A stretch of 64,000 bases of DNA from Aquanectria penicillioides (lineage: Eukaryota > Ascomycota > Sordariomycetes > Hypocreales > Nectriaceae): assembly GCA_003415625.1 (NCBI GenBank), contig PYIU01000007.1:1240001-1304000 (forward strand), given 5' to 3'. The notes under the pieces are model-generated. The model was not told the DNA's origin and searched no databases. It was given only the letters and a program-made list of their open reading frames with translations. Of the stretch, positions 1 to 11,110 are shown one piece after another. Within the stretch, counting starts at the first letter, position 1. Each line of letters opens with the position of its first letter. Made by a program: the position numbers and the translations under genes.

Positions 1-2633
1 GCGAGATGACGATGTAAAGTCCTCTGCCTACGACGAGTGTGACGGCTGGGGTACTGGTACCGTCGAGTACTTTCGGGTGGTCACTTGAGTTAGGGGACTC
101 GTTCTAGTAAATTTCCACTAGAATTACCCCGGGCTTTGATGTCCAGAGGAGGGTGGTCAGAAGGGACGGGGCCAGAGTTGTTGACTGGTTGGGAGGTTGA
201 AAGAAGGCAAACCGGATATGCGCCGGCAGATACAACCCACACACTGCACACCGATACTCGATGATTTAGTTTTTTTTCTTCTTGTTTCTTGCTGGTTTCC
301 TTTGCCAACTCAGACTCGGCCATCTGGAAAAGCAAGCTCCTTAGAGGAGTCACACATGGCCCATGGCCCATACCGACTCCTCACCACAGGGTCTCACAGC
401 GGAGGAATCCAGCCATTCATCACGTTGTGGCTCTTGCTAGATCATGTACGCTGCTATGCACTTGTCATCCAACTACGGCAGAGCGCCGAGCCCAACGCAC
501 AGCACAGCTGCAGTCCCCACGCGGAAAGAGTCATAGTCCCAGGGACGACGACTCTGATAAGCCAGGGTTTGGAGGGGCCGATCACCAATCCCACTTGTTG
601 CAACGGACAGGCGGTGGTGCCCTTGGTGGCTATTCCTGGTAAATTTTTTTCTTGTTTTCTTCTGCTCTTTTTGTCTCGGCATGCGATACCGTGTGTGTGG
701 GAGGAGGAGAGGGCAAATAATAACAGCAAGCGAGGAGCATTGCTGCCCAAGCGCAGGCGCAAGAGGCGAACTCGGTGAGTCGGTGATGTCCCTTGTACTA
801 TGTATGTAACCCCTCCCCGGTCTGGCTCTGGCGGACGCTACTACACATAAATGGACACTGGATGGATCCCTACGAGGGGGCTGCCGGCGCTTCGAGTTTT
901 TTTTGTTTATTTCTTTTTATTTGACAGCTGCCATAAGGGTTTGTGTGCTGGTTGTTAAATTTGTTTATTGACATGAGGGCCATGAGGATCCAATTATTCC
1001 CTGCAAGCTCTTCTTGTCCTCCACTCGTTTGTGCCGAATTTTTTTCCTGCTGCATTTTGGCGGTGGCGGTGGCCCGTTGCGCTGGGACCAGACATCCCAA
1101 TCCACCCACTGACATGCGTGCGTTTGTTTGTGTTGGGCTAACAGGTGAGACTTTCGGTTATTAGTAGAACAGAGCCATCAACGTGGACGATCGAGGGTCG
1201 ACGCCGTGGCCAGGCTGGGAGCGGGCCGGTCCACGATTAGTTTCGCGACCCAAGTCGAATGCGGTCAAGCAGAGTGTGAGTAATAGACGGGACAATGCGA
1301 GGAGGAGTATAAAAGACGGAGCCATTGCCGCGTGCTGCGGAGAATTTCTGTCTTCGTTCGGTATTTGGTATTTAGTTCCATTGCGGAGAATCCGGATTAA
1401 ACACTTCCAAGGGCTTTCCTAGGCTTGCCCGCTTTGGTTCCCATCTATTAAGTCGGGGGCATTGTTATTTACTTCTTGCATATAGTGCCTAATCTCCCTT
1501 TCAACCTTAGATTCGGAGATATACGTCGAAGGATCTGGTCTCATCCCCCTGTCTCACCTCACCTTTCACCCCAGATCGCAACACCTCGCCGTACCCAAGC
1601 ACACCATATTAGTTTACCAACCTCATTAGAACAGAGCATCCTACCTGTCCCCGCATAGACGGACGAATATTAAACAAACAAATATTCCTACAGACAGACA
1701 GAGAAAGAGTCGCCCACCCTCAAGTTGGTCGAGTGTCAGGTCTTGTTGTTCTCTTCGCAATAATCTATCTGCCCGCACTTCGAAAAGCTACTTGTCGATC
1801 TGAGACTTTCGAAGCCTCTCTAGATCTAAAGCCGTGGGGGTCACCGACTCGTGTCTCAGCTTTTCCTCGACACAGCCATCTTGGGAGAATCAATTCCTAG
1901 TCCCAATCCTTGCACGCGTCTCTCCTCAGCTCACGTGTGCTCTCCCGTCTCCTCGCCTTGTTCTACCTCTGATCTCTCTGTGCCATCCTGTCTCACGTGG
2001 AGGGCTTTTTTTTTTCTCTTCCAATTGAGAGACAACCGCCCCTCCCCCCCGAAAATCACACAAGCTAATTCCCCACCCAACGGCGGCGTTCTTCTGGTCC
2101 CCTGCTGGACCGAACCCGGCCCCGGCCCCGGCGCTATCCTCCGCAGAGGCAACGCTTCGCTTCGTGTTCCCCGTCCGTCCCCGTCGTCTTTTTTTGGGCC
2201 CGGCGTCAGCCAAACCAGAACCAGAAACGTGCTGCCACCGCGGAGATAGGGCTTTCCCTTGTTTCTCTTTGCAGACGCTGTGCCGGCAAAAGACAGAACC
2301 AAGCCAAGGTGGCTCTTAGGGACCTACGACTAGGACCAGGTCACCACGTTGTTGAGGCGTTTGAGACGAACAGCTGAGAGGAAGAACCTGGAAGCTGCTT
2401 GAACACCTGGTTGGCCTTGTCCGCTGCTGCCCTTCTCCCTTTTCTCTTTTGAAGTTTGCCGCCGTGCCGCCGTTTCGTTGTGGCTCGCCGGTCGGTCGTT
2501 ACCTTCGTCATCCCCGGAGGCCGCGCTAATAACGTGCCATTGCATCGCATCCTAGACCTTACCACTGAGGCGCCTACGTCTAGCTGCACAGAGCAGAGGT
2601 TCTACCTGCCACCACCGTGCTTGCCCTGTCCGG

Positions 2634-2658
2634 TCTCTCCTCTCCTCTCCTCTCCTCT
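2634..2658. repeat. CTCTC microsatellite
   Basis: Five-base unit of the form TCTCC repeated about five times, within a larger pyrimidine-rich stretch that runs on toward 2960. Confidence 0.8.
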
Positions 2659-3229
2659 GCTCTTATCCTCCTCGATCGTACGCTCAAACGTACCTTGCCG
2701 TACCGGTCCTTCCTGTCTGTTGAGTTGAGCGGGCCTACTACTGCTGCACCCATCAGCCACCATCCCTCCCTCTGTCCCTCTTGCCTTCCCTAGGCTCAGT
2801 TGCTGTACCTACCAGCCTACCTACCTGATCTTACGTAGGAGGTACATACTGACCACCACCTCGCCTCCTTCTCTCTTCTTTTCTTCTTTTCTTCTTCTTC
2901 TTCTTCTCCCCTCCTCTTCTTCTCTTTTCTTTCTCCCTTCTCCCCTCCCCCTCTCCCTCTCTCCCCTTGGCACATTCACTTGAATCCCCTCTCAAGCGAA
3001 CGACTACGAAGCCGAGAAGAGCCAGACTTGCAATTGCCGCCCCCACTCTCTCCCTCGAGGACGACGTCGATATCCCGCGTCCCGTTGGGTTGTAGAAGGG
3101 CATTTGCACCAGCCACCCGATCAACCGCAACGGCGGGCAGACAAGCGGCAACCCCAGCAGCAAGCGAGCCTCGGAAAGCCGAAGTGCAACCAAAACGCAC
3201 CACTACAGCACCATCTCACGCTCTTATCC

Positions 3230-3255
3230 TTTTTTTTTTTTTTTTTTTTTTTTTT
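3230..3255. repeat. 26-nt poly-T tract
   Basis: Uninterrupted run of T on the + strand, about 1.1 kb upstream of the start codon at 4384. Its length in the assembly may be unreliable. Confidence 0.85.
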
Positions 3256-4383
3256 GTCGACGGGCACCCTGGTTTTTATCACCAAGCGCCCGCGTCAAGA
3301 AAAAAAAAACCTCGCTTTTCCTCGCAAACGAGACATATTATCATGACCCCTAACACCAGCCGCATATCATCCTCTCCGTGCTGGAGATTCCTTCTTTGGG
3401 TTTTGACTCCCTGACTACGTATTCCCACTTCGCCCTAGTATCACTACTCACAACCACCACGGTTCCAACAACACCAAAGCCGCCACCACCACCACCAAAC
3501 CAACGCTCACTGCTGCGGCAGCTCACTGTCTCACCATCCATTCCCCTTCAGGCTCAGGCTCGCTGCAGCAGAGGAAAGAGCTGAAAAGAAGCTGACGCTC
3601 CCACCAAAAAAGCCTCCTCCCACATCCCTACCTCCATCAACCCATCCCTCCCTCCACTTTTTTTCTGGGTCCCCCGTTTCTTTTCCGCGCCCCCTCCTCC
3701 GCCCGCTCGGCGCAAGCCCAGCCCAGTCCAAGCCCAAACCGCAAGCCAACCATTTAGCCCAGTTGAGCCCTGGACTTGACTGACACCAAAAACCCGCCCG
3801 ACCAAGAAGACCCAAGCTTTTGCTGCATAGCAGGGCCTAAGAGGACCCCCAAAGACCCAATCGACCCTCCCCTCCCACCTAGGTGCATTGCATCCTGCGA
3901 TGCTCTGCTGGCAGCCCCGCGCAGAATCCCAGCAGAACCAGCAGTAGCCAGCGGCAACCTAACGGCTGCACCTTTTTTTTTTCGGTCGACTTTTTGTGTC
4001 CCCCTCTCTCCTCTTCCCTTCCTCTCCTCGTGGCACGGTACAGAGCAGTACTTCGCAATCTGCCTACCCTCACCTTTGGGCTCTCTATACGTCCATTTTG
4101 TACCGCCTGCTTCTTCCTCTCTCCATTGCCCTTACCCCACACCTACGCCAACCACAGGGCCTCGATTGATAAGATCCCGTTGACGGTCCCGTTCCCGCCC
4201 GTCTTTTTGTCTTGTCTTGTCTAAGCCGCCCGCCGTTGACTAGACCACTGATTCCGATACATTACCGGAGCGCTCATACACTGCCACTACTCGGGGGTTC
4301 CCCTCGATATTATACGTTTTTTGTTCACCATTTTTGCGTCGATTCTTGAGAAACAAGAAGAACTACAACAGGGGTTGTTGACC

Positions 4384-5412
4384 ATGCCGAGGAGTAGAAA
4401 CATTCGGCGGCGGCCGTCTACGCCAAACCTCAAAATCGCCCAGGATCAGCAACTCACCGCCGACCCGACCTCACCACCTGAGACCCCCACCACCTCGCCG
4501 CCCGTTTCTCGGAAACACAGTCTCAAGCCAAAACGCCAACCTGACTTCCGTGATCACTTCAAGCCTCTCGATGAGGATCCCAACATCCGGCCTGTTGGCA
4601 ATGGTCATCAGTTCAGCTACCAGCCCACTCTCGGACCTGAGCAATTGAGTCCTCGGTCTTCATCATCCTCATCTGATGCCATCGAAGACACCGATGTGGA
4701 TTCCTCACTTAGTGCAAGCATTGGCAGTGTACACGATGCCTCTGGACCGGCTGTAGCGCCTCAAGATGACCAGTCTGATGACGAAATGTCAGTCTCCGAC
4801 AGTTCGAGCAACTCGAATAACTCTGACGCCTCTGACGAAGCCGAGACTTCGCACTTGACGGCAGCTACGGCGGCGACCATGGTGTGCAACTTCACTCTCG
4901 AAGACATCGACCCAATGGATAGCGACTGCGAAGGCCTTGACGTTCTACGGCCTACCGAGATTGAGTCAAATCGTAGCCGGTCTAGATCGAGACACAAGGA
5001 TCTCGACAAAGACATGATGCAGGACCTCAAGAATCTCAACTGCAGCAACGAAACCTCGGATAACGAAGACAGCTACGATTTTGATGAAGAGGCTTTCCTA
5101 CGGCGCCGGGAGCAGCTCAGAAAGTTCCGTCGAATGAGCATGGGCAGCAGCTTCGGTAAGCGCACCCACAGCGAGCTCAGTGACTCTGACGACGACGGCG
5201 AGGCCTTGGACGTGAACGATGTTGGCTCTAGCGCCCGCCGGATGCGGAGGAAACTGCAACGAACAAGCCTGCTATTCCACGACCCTCCGCCCGCTCGAAT
5301 CGAAGAGCTTGAGGAACCCGACTCAAGCGAGGACGAATTTGCGGCAGGGCAGGATTTGGCGCGTGAGCTGCCTTACTGGGCTATGGAGATCATGGAGATG
5401 GATTCGAGCTGA
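4384..5412 (+). CDS. Acidic serine-rich fungal protein of unknown function
   Basis: Single-exon gene of 342 residues. The ATG at 4384 is chosen because the open frame further upstream has only a non-ATG start; the context ACC-ATG-C is good. The protein begins basic (MPRSRNIRRRPSTP). A Pro/Ser/Thr-rich segment follows, then long Ser/Asp/Glu stretches around residues 75-150 and an RSRSR patch near residue 200. An FGKRTHSELSDSDDD block lies in the C-terminal third, then SSARRMRRK and DPPPARIEELEEPDSSEDE. There is no signal peptide or membrane segment. The basic and SR-like patches with acidic tracts would suit a nuclear protein, but this is inference. The conserved-looking C-terminal blocks make it a real gene in my judgement. 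I do not recognise a named domain and assign no function. Confidence 0.75.
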   Translation: MPRSRNIRRRPSTPNLKIAQDQQLTADPTSPPETPTTSPPVSRKHSLKPKRQPDFRDHFKPLDEDPNIRPVGNGHQFSYQPTLGPEQLSPRSSSSSSDAIEDTDVDSSLSASIGSVHDASGPAVAPQDDQSDDEMSVSDSSSNSNNSDASDEAETSHLTAATAATMVCNFTLEDIDPMDSDCEGLDVLRPTEIESNRSRSRSRHKDLDKDMMQDLKNLNCSNETSDNEDSYDFDEEAFLRRREQLRKFRRMSMGSSFGKRTHSELSDSDDDGEALDVNDVGSSARRMRRKLQRTSLLFHDPPPARIEELEEPDSSEDEFAAGQDLARELPYWAMEIMEMDSS

Positions 5413-7263
5413 AGCTGGAGCCAAGTCAAAGTCGGTCAGGAGACCAGACGACTCGGATATGCTATCGACGAGCCACGATAGACATGATTAATGATGAAGT
5501 TACTAGGAGGAGAGGAGGCCAGGGGTCCCTCTGATGATGATGTCGTTTCACCTTTAAAATCTACGAGCCCGACATAGCCTTTCATGGGGCACTCAACTGG
5601 TCAATGACGCCTCCGGGGATCCGTCAGATGACGATCTGTGGCATCACGGGCCTGGACTTGGCCATTGACACTTGCCCCTGACGAGGACTTTGGCCGGCCA
5701 GACCGGATGAAAATGAGAATTTTGATTGGGGAGATTGATGTTTGGCATTTGCATAGACGGAGGGCATAGCATCAGGGGCACAGGCGACAGTTGGATCATG
5801 CCGACCCTGCATTTTCGTTCAATACCTTATAGACCGTTTCTTTACATGTCAATCGATTGCTTTTACGAGCGACGGCATTGACGGAGGACGCACAAGAGAA
5901 GGCGTATAGGAAGAGAAAGAAGGCGATGGTAGGATGATGAGAAGAGGAAGAGCACAGATGCGCATTGGGGCTTTGGATGGAAGGATGGCGATTTGACTAG
6001 TTTGAAGTTGACTTGATTTAATCAAGCTGGTTAGTCTAGGATAGACCTGGGGTCTCGTGTCCAGGCCAGCTGAACGAGCCCTAATTGGAATCGAATTCAA
6101 GGAGTTCCAGCGAATGTACCGGGTCCGGCAAAGGGGTGCATGATGCAATCCACCGTGGGTTCCGTGGCCCACCAGCGATTGTCCAGTGGGTTTGCCAAAA
6201 GTGAGGCGGTGACACCGGTGGGCTGGACGAGGGTGCGGATGAGGTGACATGGCAAATGGCAAGCATGGCTAGAGAAATGACAGACATGCGTCATGTGGAT
6301 GTGCGTCATGGGCATTAGGAAGGCCGGGGAACAGATCCGGGGAGCACCACGTTGCGTGGCTTGTGTCCACGGAGATGGGTGAGAGAGACAATGGGAGTCT
6401 AGGCGGGTTTGTTGCGATTTCGGCTGGCGATGGAGCTGCATGCATAAGTTACGGACTGCGAGAACGGGCAAGGCTTATTGCTTTGGGCGGTGCGGTCTGC
6501 CTCAATGAGTGGGTGTGAGGGTGCAACGGCGGAGGAGAATGAGGGTTTGAAAGAGGGGGTCAGAGTGGTTTGTGCGCAAGCTAGGGCGAAGGGGGAGGCA
6601 TTCTCAGCTGTTGTTTGAGATACGGGTGGAAAAGAAAGGGCTCATCGACGGTCTAAGGAACCATGGATACCCATGGATTGACGGTTGATTAGCGTAGAGA
6701 GAGGGGGTGAGAGGAGCTTGGTCGAGATTGGATGTTGGAAGCATGACATGATGCCATGGCGCTCATGCTGCCGGTCGGTCTAGGGTAGGCATGGCGCTGA
6801 ATCTGGGGGTGCAGTGCATCAATGCTGTGCTGGGGGTCACTGATAACGGAAGTGGAGGAGCTTGTTTTCTTGCTTGCTTGTTTGGCGGGCGCTGTGCGGC
6901 GTTGAGCTGCGGTGCGGTACATATATTGGGAGCCCAAGAACCCCGCCATCTGCGCTTATCGATAAGCACCAAGCTCGCCAACCAACCCAATCCAATCGCG
7001 CGCCGGTGTTGCGCTCGGTCCATTGCTTTGCTGCGTTTGCTGGATTGGGCAACAAAGCACAACAACTGAATGTTCACGACTGCTGCGCCTCACCACAACC
7101 AAACGGAAAATCATTCGCAGGATATTGGCCGATATTAGTACGATTGGGGTCTTAATACGTTCCAGGCTGCTGGAACTGACCTGACTGCCGGACTTCAACG
7201 ACACACGAACCTCCGGACCAAGACGCGCTTGGGGCCAGTCACCCCGCTAGGCCTATCCTCGCA
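5413..7263. other. Intergenic region between the Ser-rich gene and spc34
   Basis: About 1.85 kb. The first part is probably the 3' UTR of the upstream gene. Nothing in it reads as a conserved protein on either strand. Toward the right end, CCAAT pentamers (for example 6992-6996) lie upstream of the spc34 start and could be promoter elements. No repeats of note were seen. Confidence 0.4.
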
Positions 7264-8091
7264 ATGTCGCTCCTCTCAGCTCATCTCGAGCAAATCGGAT
7301 ACTCATGCCAAGGAATTGACTCTCTTCCGTAAGATATCCAAAGATAACTTGTAGTGCGATTAAAAAACCGGCCTGCTAACTCTGTTCCGTGCCTTGCTAG
7401 CTTCCCGCAACCCAAGATCTTCACCAACTCCCTCCTCTCCAACCATGACATTACCTCCCTCATCCGTGATACCGAACCCCACGAGCGCGCTCTCTTCTCC
7501 GTGCCCCCCCCTTCAACTGCTGCAACGGCCCTAAAGCCTTCAGAGCCCGAGAAAAAGTCTAGCCGCCGTCAAACCGTCTTCAATGTCGCTTCGGGCGAGG
7601 TGACGACCGGTCCTCCAACCCGCATTGGCGCCCCTCATAACCCTCGCCGACACACCGCCGTAGCAGCTGTCCTAGGCGGCCAGATGCATGATGAACTTCG
7701 ACGCGGAGAGCAAGATCGCAAGGGAGACGTTGATGTCGCCGTGCTGCTGCGTGGCGCCGAGAAGCTCTGCGGTGTGTATGAACTGCCCGGCGCCCGAGAG
7801 CGCATCACATCGCTGAGAAGCAAATATGCCCACGGAAAGAACACCATGGCGTACTACGAGGCAAGGGTAACAGAGCAGGCAGACCAACTGGCCAGTTTGA
7901 ATAGGGACTGGATGGATGATGAGGAAGAAGAAGAAGAAGAGGAGGAGGAGGATGTAGGCGGCGATGTGTGGACCGAGGAGGACCTGAAGAGGGAGGAAGA
8001 GGAGGCAAGGGAGATGGAGATCAAGAAGAGGGAATTGCAGAAGAGGCTAAGGGCCATGGAAAAGGATCTAGGCGGATTGATGAACATGTGA
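7264..8091 (+). CDS. spc34: DASH complex subunit Spc34
   Basis: Two exons, 7264-7328 and 7401-8091. The 72-nt intron starts GTAAGA, ends TGCTAG and has a GCTAAC branch site at 7373-7380. The spliced protein is 251 residues. Exon 1 gives MSLLSAHLEQIGYSCQGID and joins in frame to FPQPKIFTNSLLSNHDITSL, the signature start of fungal Spc34. The middle includes the ATAVLGG-like block (here AAVLGGQMHDEL). The C-terminal half has a poly-Glu stretch and a charged coiled coil ending MEKDLGGLMNM. DASH/Dam1 subunits couple kinetochores to microtubule plus ends during mitosis. The gene converges with the DsbA-like gene, with only 160 nt between their stop codons. Splicing is needed to recover the start; reading from the ATG at 7354 would replace the true N-terminus with intron-derived sequence. 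Confidence 0.93.
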
Positions 8092-8251
8092 GGTGGTTTG
8101 AGTAGACATGATAATGACTTATACCCCTGGGAGAGAGATGAGACAAGACCGGGTTGAAAATTGAGAAACTACATTTACACAGCTTTCAAAGCAAAGACCA
8201 ACCCCTATGTATACAAATATAAGGAAATCCTCCTGATCTTCCCCCATCCGC

Positions 8252-8962
8252 CTAGACTGAGAGAGCTTCAGATTCCTTTTCAGCTTCACCAGTCGTTTCC
8301 TCCTTGGCAAGCACGAGCTGCTCTAAAAACACGCTGACATCGTCTGCTCCTTCAATAACGAACTTGTCGTTAATCACAAACCGCGGCACGCCCTGAATTC
8401 CCAGTTTGACAGCCTCCTCAACCTCCCGCGTCACCTCCTCTAGGCCCTCATCGCCCTCCAGCCAGGCCTTCACTTCGTCTGCATCCATTCCAGCCCGGGT
8501 GGCGGCCTTTGCGAGATCCTCCGTGTTCGTGATGTCGCCGCCCCGCTCGAAATACATCTCCATAATCTCCTGGGTGAGCTTATGCTCCAGCCAGTCCCGC
8601 CCCGTGGGATCCCGCTTCCTGGCGAGGCCGACGAGGCGATGGGCCTCGATGGTGCTCCCGATCCTGGACTCGAAGCTGAACTGTACGCCCTCGCGGAGGC
8701 TCACGTCGCGCATCCGGGCCTTGATCTCCGGCACGCGGTCGTCGCCGAACCGGGACGCCACCTTTTCGGTCCACGGCCGCGAGACGCGGCGCGGCGCCGA
8801 CGGATCGAGCTGGAAGGCGTGCCAGGTGATGGTGATGTGCGCGGACTTGGCGCCCGGCACGGTTTTGCGGAAGAGCACGAGGGCGCGGTTCAGGCGCAGG
8901 AGGCCGATGTAGCAAAAGGGGCAGACGGGGTCTGAAATCGCCGTGATGGAGATGGAAGCCAT
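8252..8962 (-). CDS. DsbA-family thioredoxin-fold oxidoreductase (FrnE-like)
   Basis: Single exon, 236 residues, ATG at 8962. The N-terminus ITAISDPVCPFCYIGLLRL carries a CPFC active-site motif (C14, C17) directly after the first beta strand. The helical insert (about residues 60-180) is typical of DsbA/FrnE and 2-hydroxychromene-2-carboxylate isomerase relatives. The cis-proline loop is GIQGVPRFVIND (P193), followed by the final strand and helix. No signal peptide is visible, so a cytosolic thiol-disulfide or glutathione-linked role is expected; the substrate is unknown. The last about 15 residues are Glu-rich. Long open frames on the opposite strand here are shadows of this GC-rich gene. 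Confidence 0.88.
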   Translation of the reverse strand: MASISITAISDPVCPFCYIGLLRLNRALVLFRKTVPGAKSAHITITWHAFQLDPSAPRRVSRPWTEKVASRFGDDRVPEIKARMRDVSLREGVQFSFESRIGSTIEAHRLVGLARKRDPTGRDWLEHKLTQEIMEMYFERGGDITNTEDLAKAATRAGMDADEVKAWLEGDEGLEEVTREVEEAVKLGIQGVPRFVINDKFVIEGADDVSVFLEQLVLAKEETTGEAEKESEALSV

Positions 8963-9521
8963 GGCGAGATGGGTGTAAGTAACTGCTCTTATCCAGACAC
9001 TGGTGGAGTAGTTGTTGTTGCACCCAAGACGATTTGAGCTTAGGAGAAGAATAACGTATCAATGTGAACAGTAACAGTGCAGCTAAGAAACAGAAAGTCC
9101 TTTTGAGGATTGGAGAATGTCAAGATATTGTTTTTGTGTAGACGAAGAAGAAGATCTTGAGTCTAGCATGTGCTCCTTATATACATTCCACGCCATGATG
9201 AGCGGCGCCACCAGGTGGTGATGCTAGGCGGAACTCCGCCAGCCCCTGGAAACATGGTTATAATGCGGAGTTTAGGCTCCGCCGCTGAACTCGTAATGGA
9301 GATTGAAAAGAGCACTATGATGAACGAACTCTGCCGAAGGTTTCAGTTTTGAAGATTGCTACTTACGGCAGGCAACGCGGTTGGAGCGACAGTCAAGATG
9401 TGGACCTTTTCATCGGGATGCTTTGTCATTAATCGTCATCTATGGAGATTGTTCTCTGGGTATCATTTTCTATGGTAATGCAAGACTCAAATGGTGTAAA
9501 ATCTAAAATTGCCCGTCTCTT
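8963..9521. other. Intergenic region, DsbA-like to RING gene
   Basis: About 560 nt holding the promoter of the DsbA-like gene and the 3' end of the RING gene. I see no gene or repeat. Confidence 0.4.
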
Positions 9522-10627
9522 TCAATGCCGCTTGTTTTGTCTGCTTCGCATGGCCTGCCCGCTTCTCCGCCGGTATGGTTCATGCCTGGAAGACGACCTT
9601 TGCTTCTCTGCCCGGTTTCTATTTGGGCGGTAATAGTCTCCCTTTGGCCTCAGATGATCCCTTGCCTGTGCGTCATGCCGTCTCTCGCTGGATTCGGCGC
9701 TGGTGGCCATGTCCCTTGGCACTTCCGGACCGCTAGTCGTTGCTGTCGTGGAGTCGTCGTACTGCACCGCCCGATCCCAGTCCTCGAGTTTGGTGAAAGG
9801 GCTACGCAGCCAAGCCCTTAGCTCATGCAAAAACAGCCGTGTATTTTCTCTTCCCAAAAAATCTGAAATCATATCCTCAGCCTGCCCCCGCTGCCCATAG
9901 TATCCACTGACTTCAGCACGGCAATAACATACTCCAGGAGAAACTCGGCATTGTTTGCTCTCCGCTGGGCTAGCGAATTTGTTGCATTCCTATCCGCGGG
10001 ACAGGGTACGGAAGTATCTGACTCGTCAAGTGTCAGGAACGAGAATACTTGCAGCTCTCGACGTATCCACATTCGCGCGCGAGACACGAGCTCTGTATCT
10101 GCACAGAACAGAGCAGGAGTCAACTCTCGATACCGAGAAACCCGGTTAGATCCCACATGCTTCGAGTAGCGGTTGTGTCGGTATATATCTCGGCGCCGAG
10201 CTACCGCGTCGGAGGGGTTCTCAGTTCGAGTGCTGCGAGGACGGTCTCGATAAACACGGCGCCGGGAGAGTTGGTGGTATTGGGCCCTTGAGGTCGATGA
10301 ATAATGTCTCGAATCGTGAGCGGAAGGACGCGGCGCTGGTTGAGGAACGAGGTAGACTTTTGCGACTGGCTCGTCAAGGGCATGGCGAACTTGAGCGACG
10401 ACGGCTTTGCAAAGAGGACACTTGGGCGACTGCTCGAGCCAGCTGAGGAGACAGAGGTAGTCGAAGTTGCAATGGCGACAAGGAAGGGCCTCGCAGGCTT
10501 CGCTAATGGACTCGAGACAGATGACGCAGCAGTCGACCGAGTCTTCTTGGCCAGCCGAGATTTGGTCGAGGGTGTTTTGGAGGACACGGCACTCCAGGTC
10601 GTCGTCGGCGGCTTGCTCAGGGTCCAT
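9522..10627 (-). CDS. RING-finger protein, probable E3 ubiquitin ligase (one-base frameshift)
   Basis: Start ATG at 10627 (MDPEQAADDDLE), chosen over an upstream in-frame ATG at 10879 because the intervening residues look like leader sequence. The RING lies at about residues 32-72: CCVICLESISEACEAL, then PCRHCNFDYLC, then CPLC. It is an atypical C3HC4 type in which the usual FH position reads FD. A long Arg-rich low-complexity region follows, then a conserved C-terminal block. That block is interrupted: the frame runs into a stop at 9869-9871 just after MGSGG, while the family-like continuation (QAEDMISDFLGRENTRLF) resumes in the next frame to a stop at 9522. A five-base G run on the coding strand (9885-9889) is one base short of keeping the frame. 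Adding the missing base would give 368 residues. No GT-AG intron I tried repairs the frame. RING proteins recruit E2 enzymes; the target is unknown. Confidence 0.8.
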
Positions 10628-10910
10628 TGTGACGATGCAGCCAGCTATGCCGTGGAAAGGAGGCACGCATGCGCCAAAGTGGACGCAAGTTGCAGGCTGC
10701 AGTCGCGAGAGAGGAGGAGTTTGAATGTGGATATTCGATCCGGGCTGTGGCAATGATTTGACGCGGATGAGTAACGGTGAGTTATCAGATCTGTCTGGCT
10801 GGTAGCCTCGGAATAGCGTGGGGTGGGTACGTACCTCCATGGCGTCAGGCTCGTCCCGCACCTCCCCTGCAAGTGCCATGATGTTCCCCGCTGGAAAGCC
10901 ACCGCACTTA

Positions 10911-10957
10911 ACGCGTTACAGCGGTTCGCGTCCCACATTGAAATGATCTACACGCGT
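10911..10957. promoter_or_regulatory. Two MCB (ACGCGT) boxes in the divergent RING/sld2 promoter
   Basis: ACGCGT occurs at 10911-10916 and 10952-10957, 41 bp apart and about 155-200 bp upstream of the sld2 ATG, inside the 483-bp divergent promoter. In yeasts this hexamer is the MBF (Mbp1-Swi6) site that drives G1/S genes, including replication factors. That fits sld2. The function here is inferred from motif and position only. Confidence 0.55.
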
Positions 10958-11110
10958 TGGAACCGCGACTCTCCCCACTCATCTCCTCTCCTTCATCTCA
11001 CCATACCTACCTCGCACCCCTTCTTCGACGATCGACCATTTCTGAACTTGACACCGACTTTTCCCTCGCGAATCACTTGCTCCGTCGACCATTTCATTGG
11101 AAGCAACGCC

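Larger units (their letters stand above)
1..4383. other. Long non-coding region upstream of the Ser-rich gene
   Basis: About 4.4 kb without a credible gene. Open frames here are short, overlap on both strands and translate to low-complexity peptides. It holds dense pyrimidine tracts on the + strand (about 2860-2960), a CTCTC tandem tract (2634-2658) and a 26-nt T run (3230-3255). Pyrimidine-rich stretches like these are common in promoters and long 5' leaders of filamentous fungi, so part of it probably serves the gene starting at 4384. I see no transposon or RNA gene. Confidence 0.5.

Noticed and set aside
8406..8935. Two long + strand open frames opposite the DsbA-like gene
   Set aside because: They are antisense shadows of a GC-rich coding exon; their translations are low-complexity and unrecognised.
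9885..9940. GTATGT...GGCAG intron to explain the RING frame change
   Set aside because: Joining these sites keeps the frame that stops at 9869; it does not reach the conserved C-terminal block.
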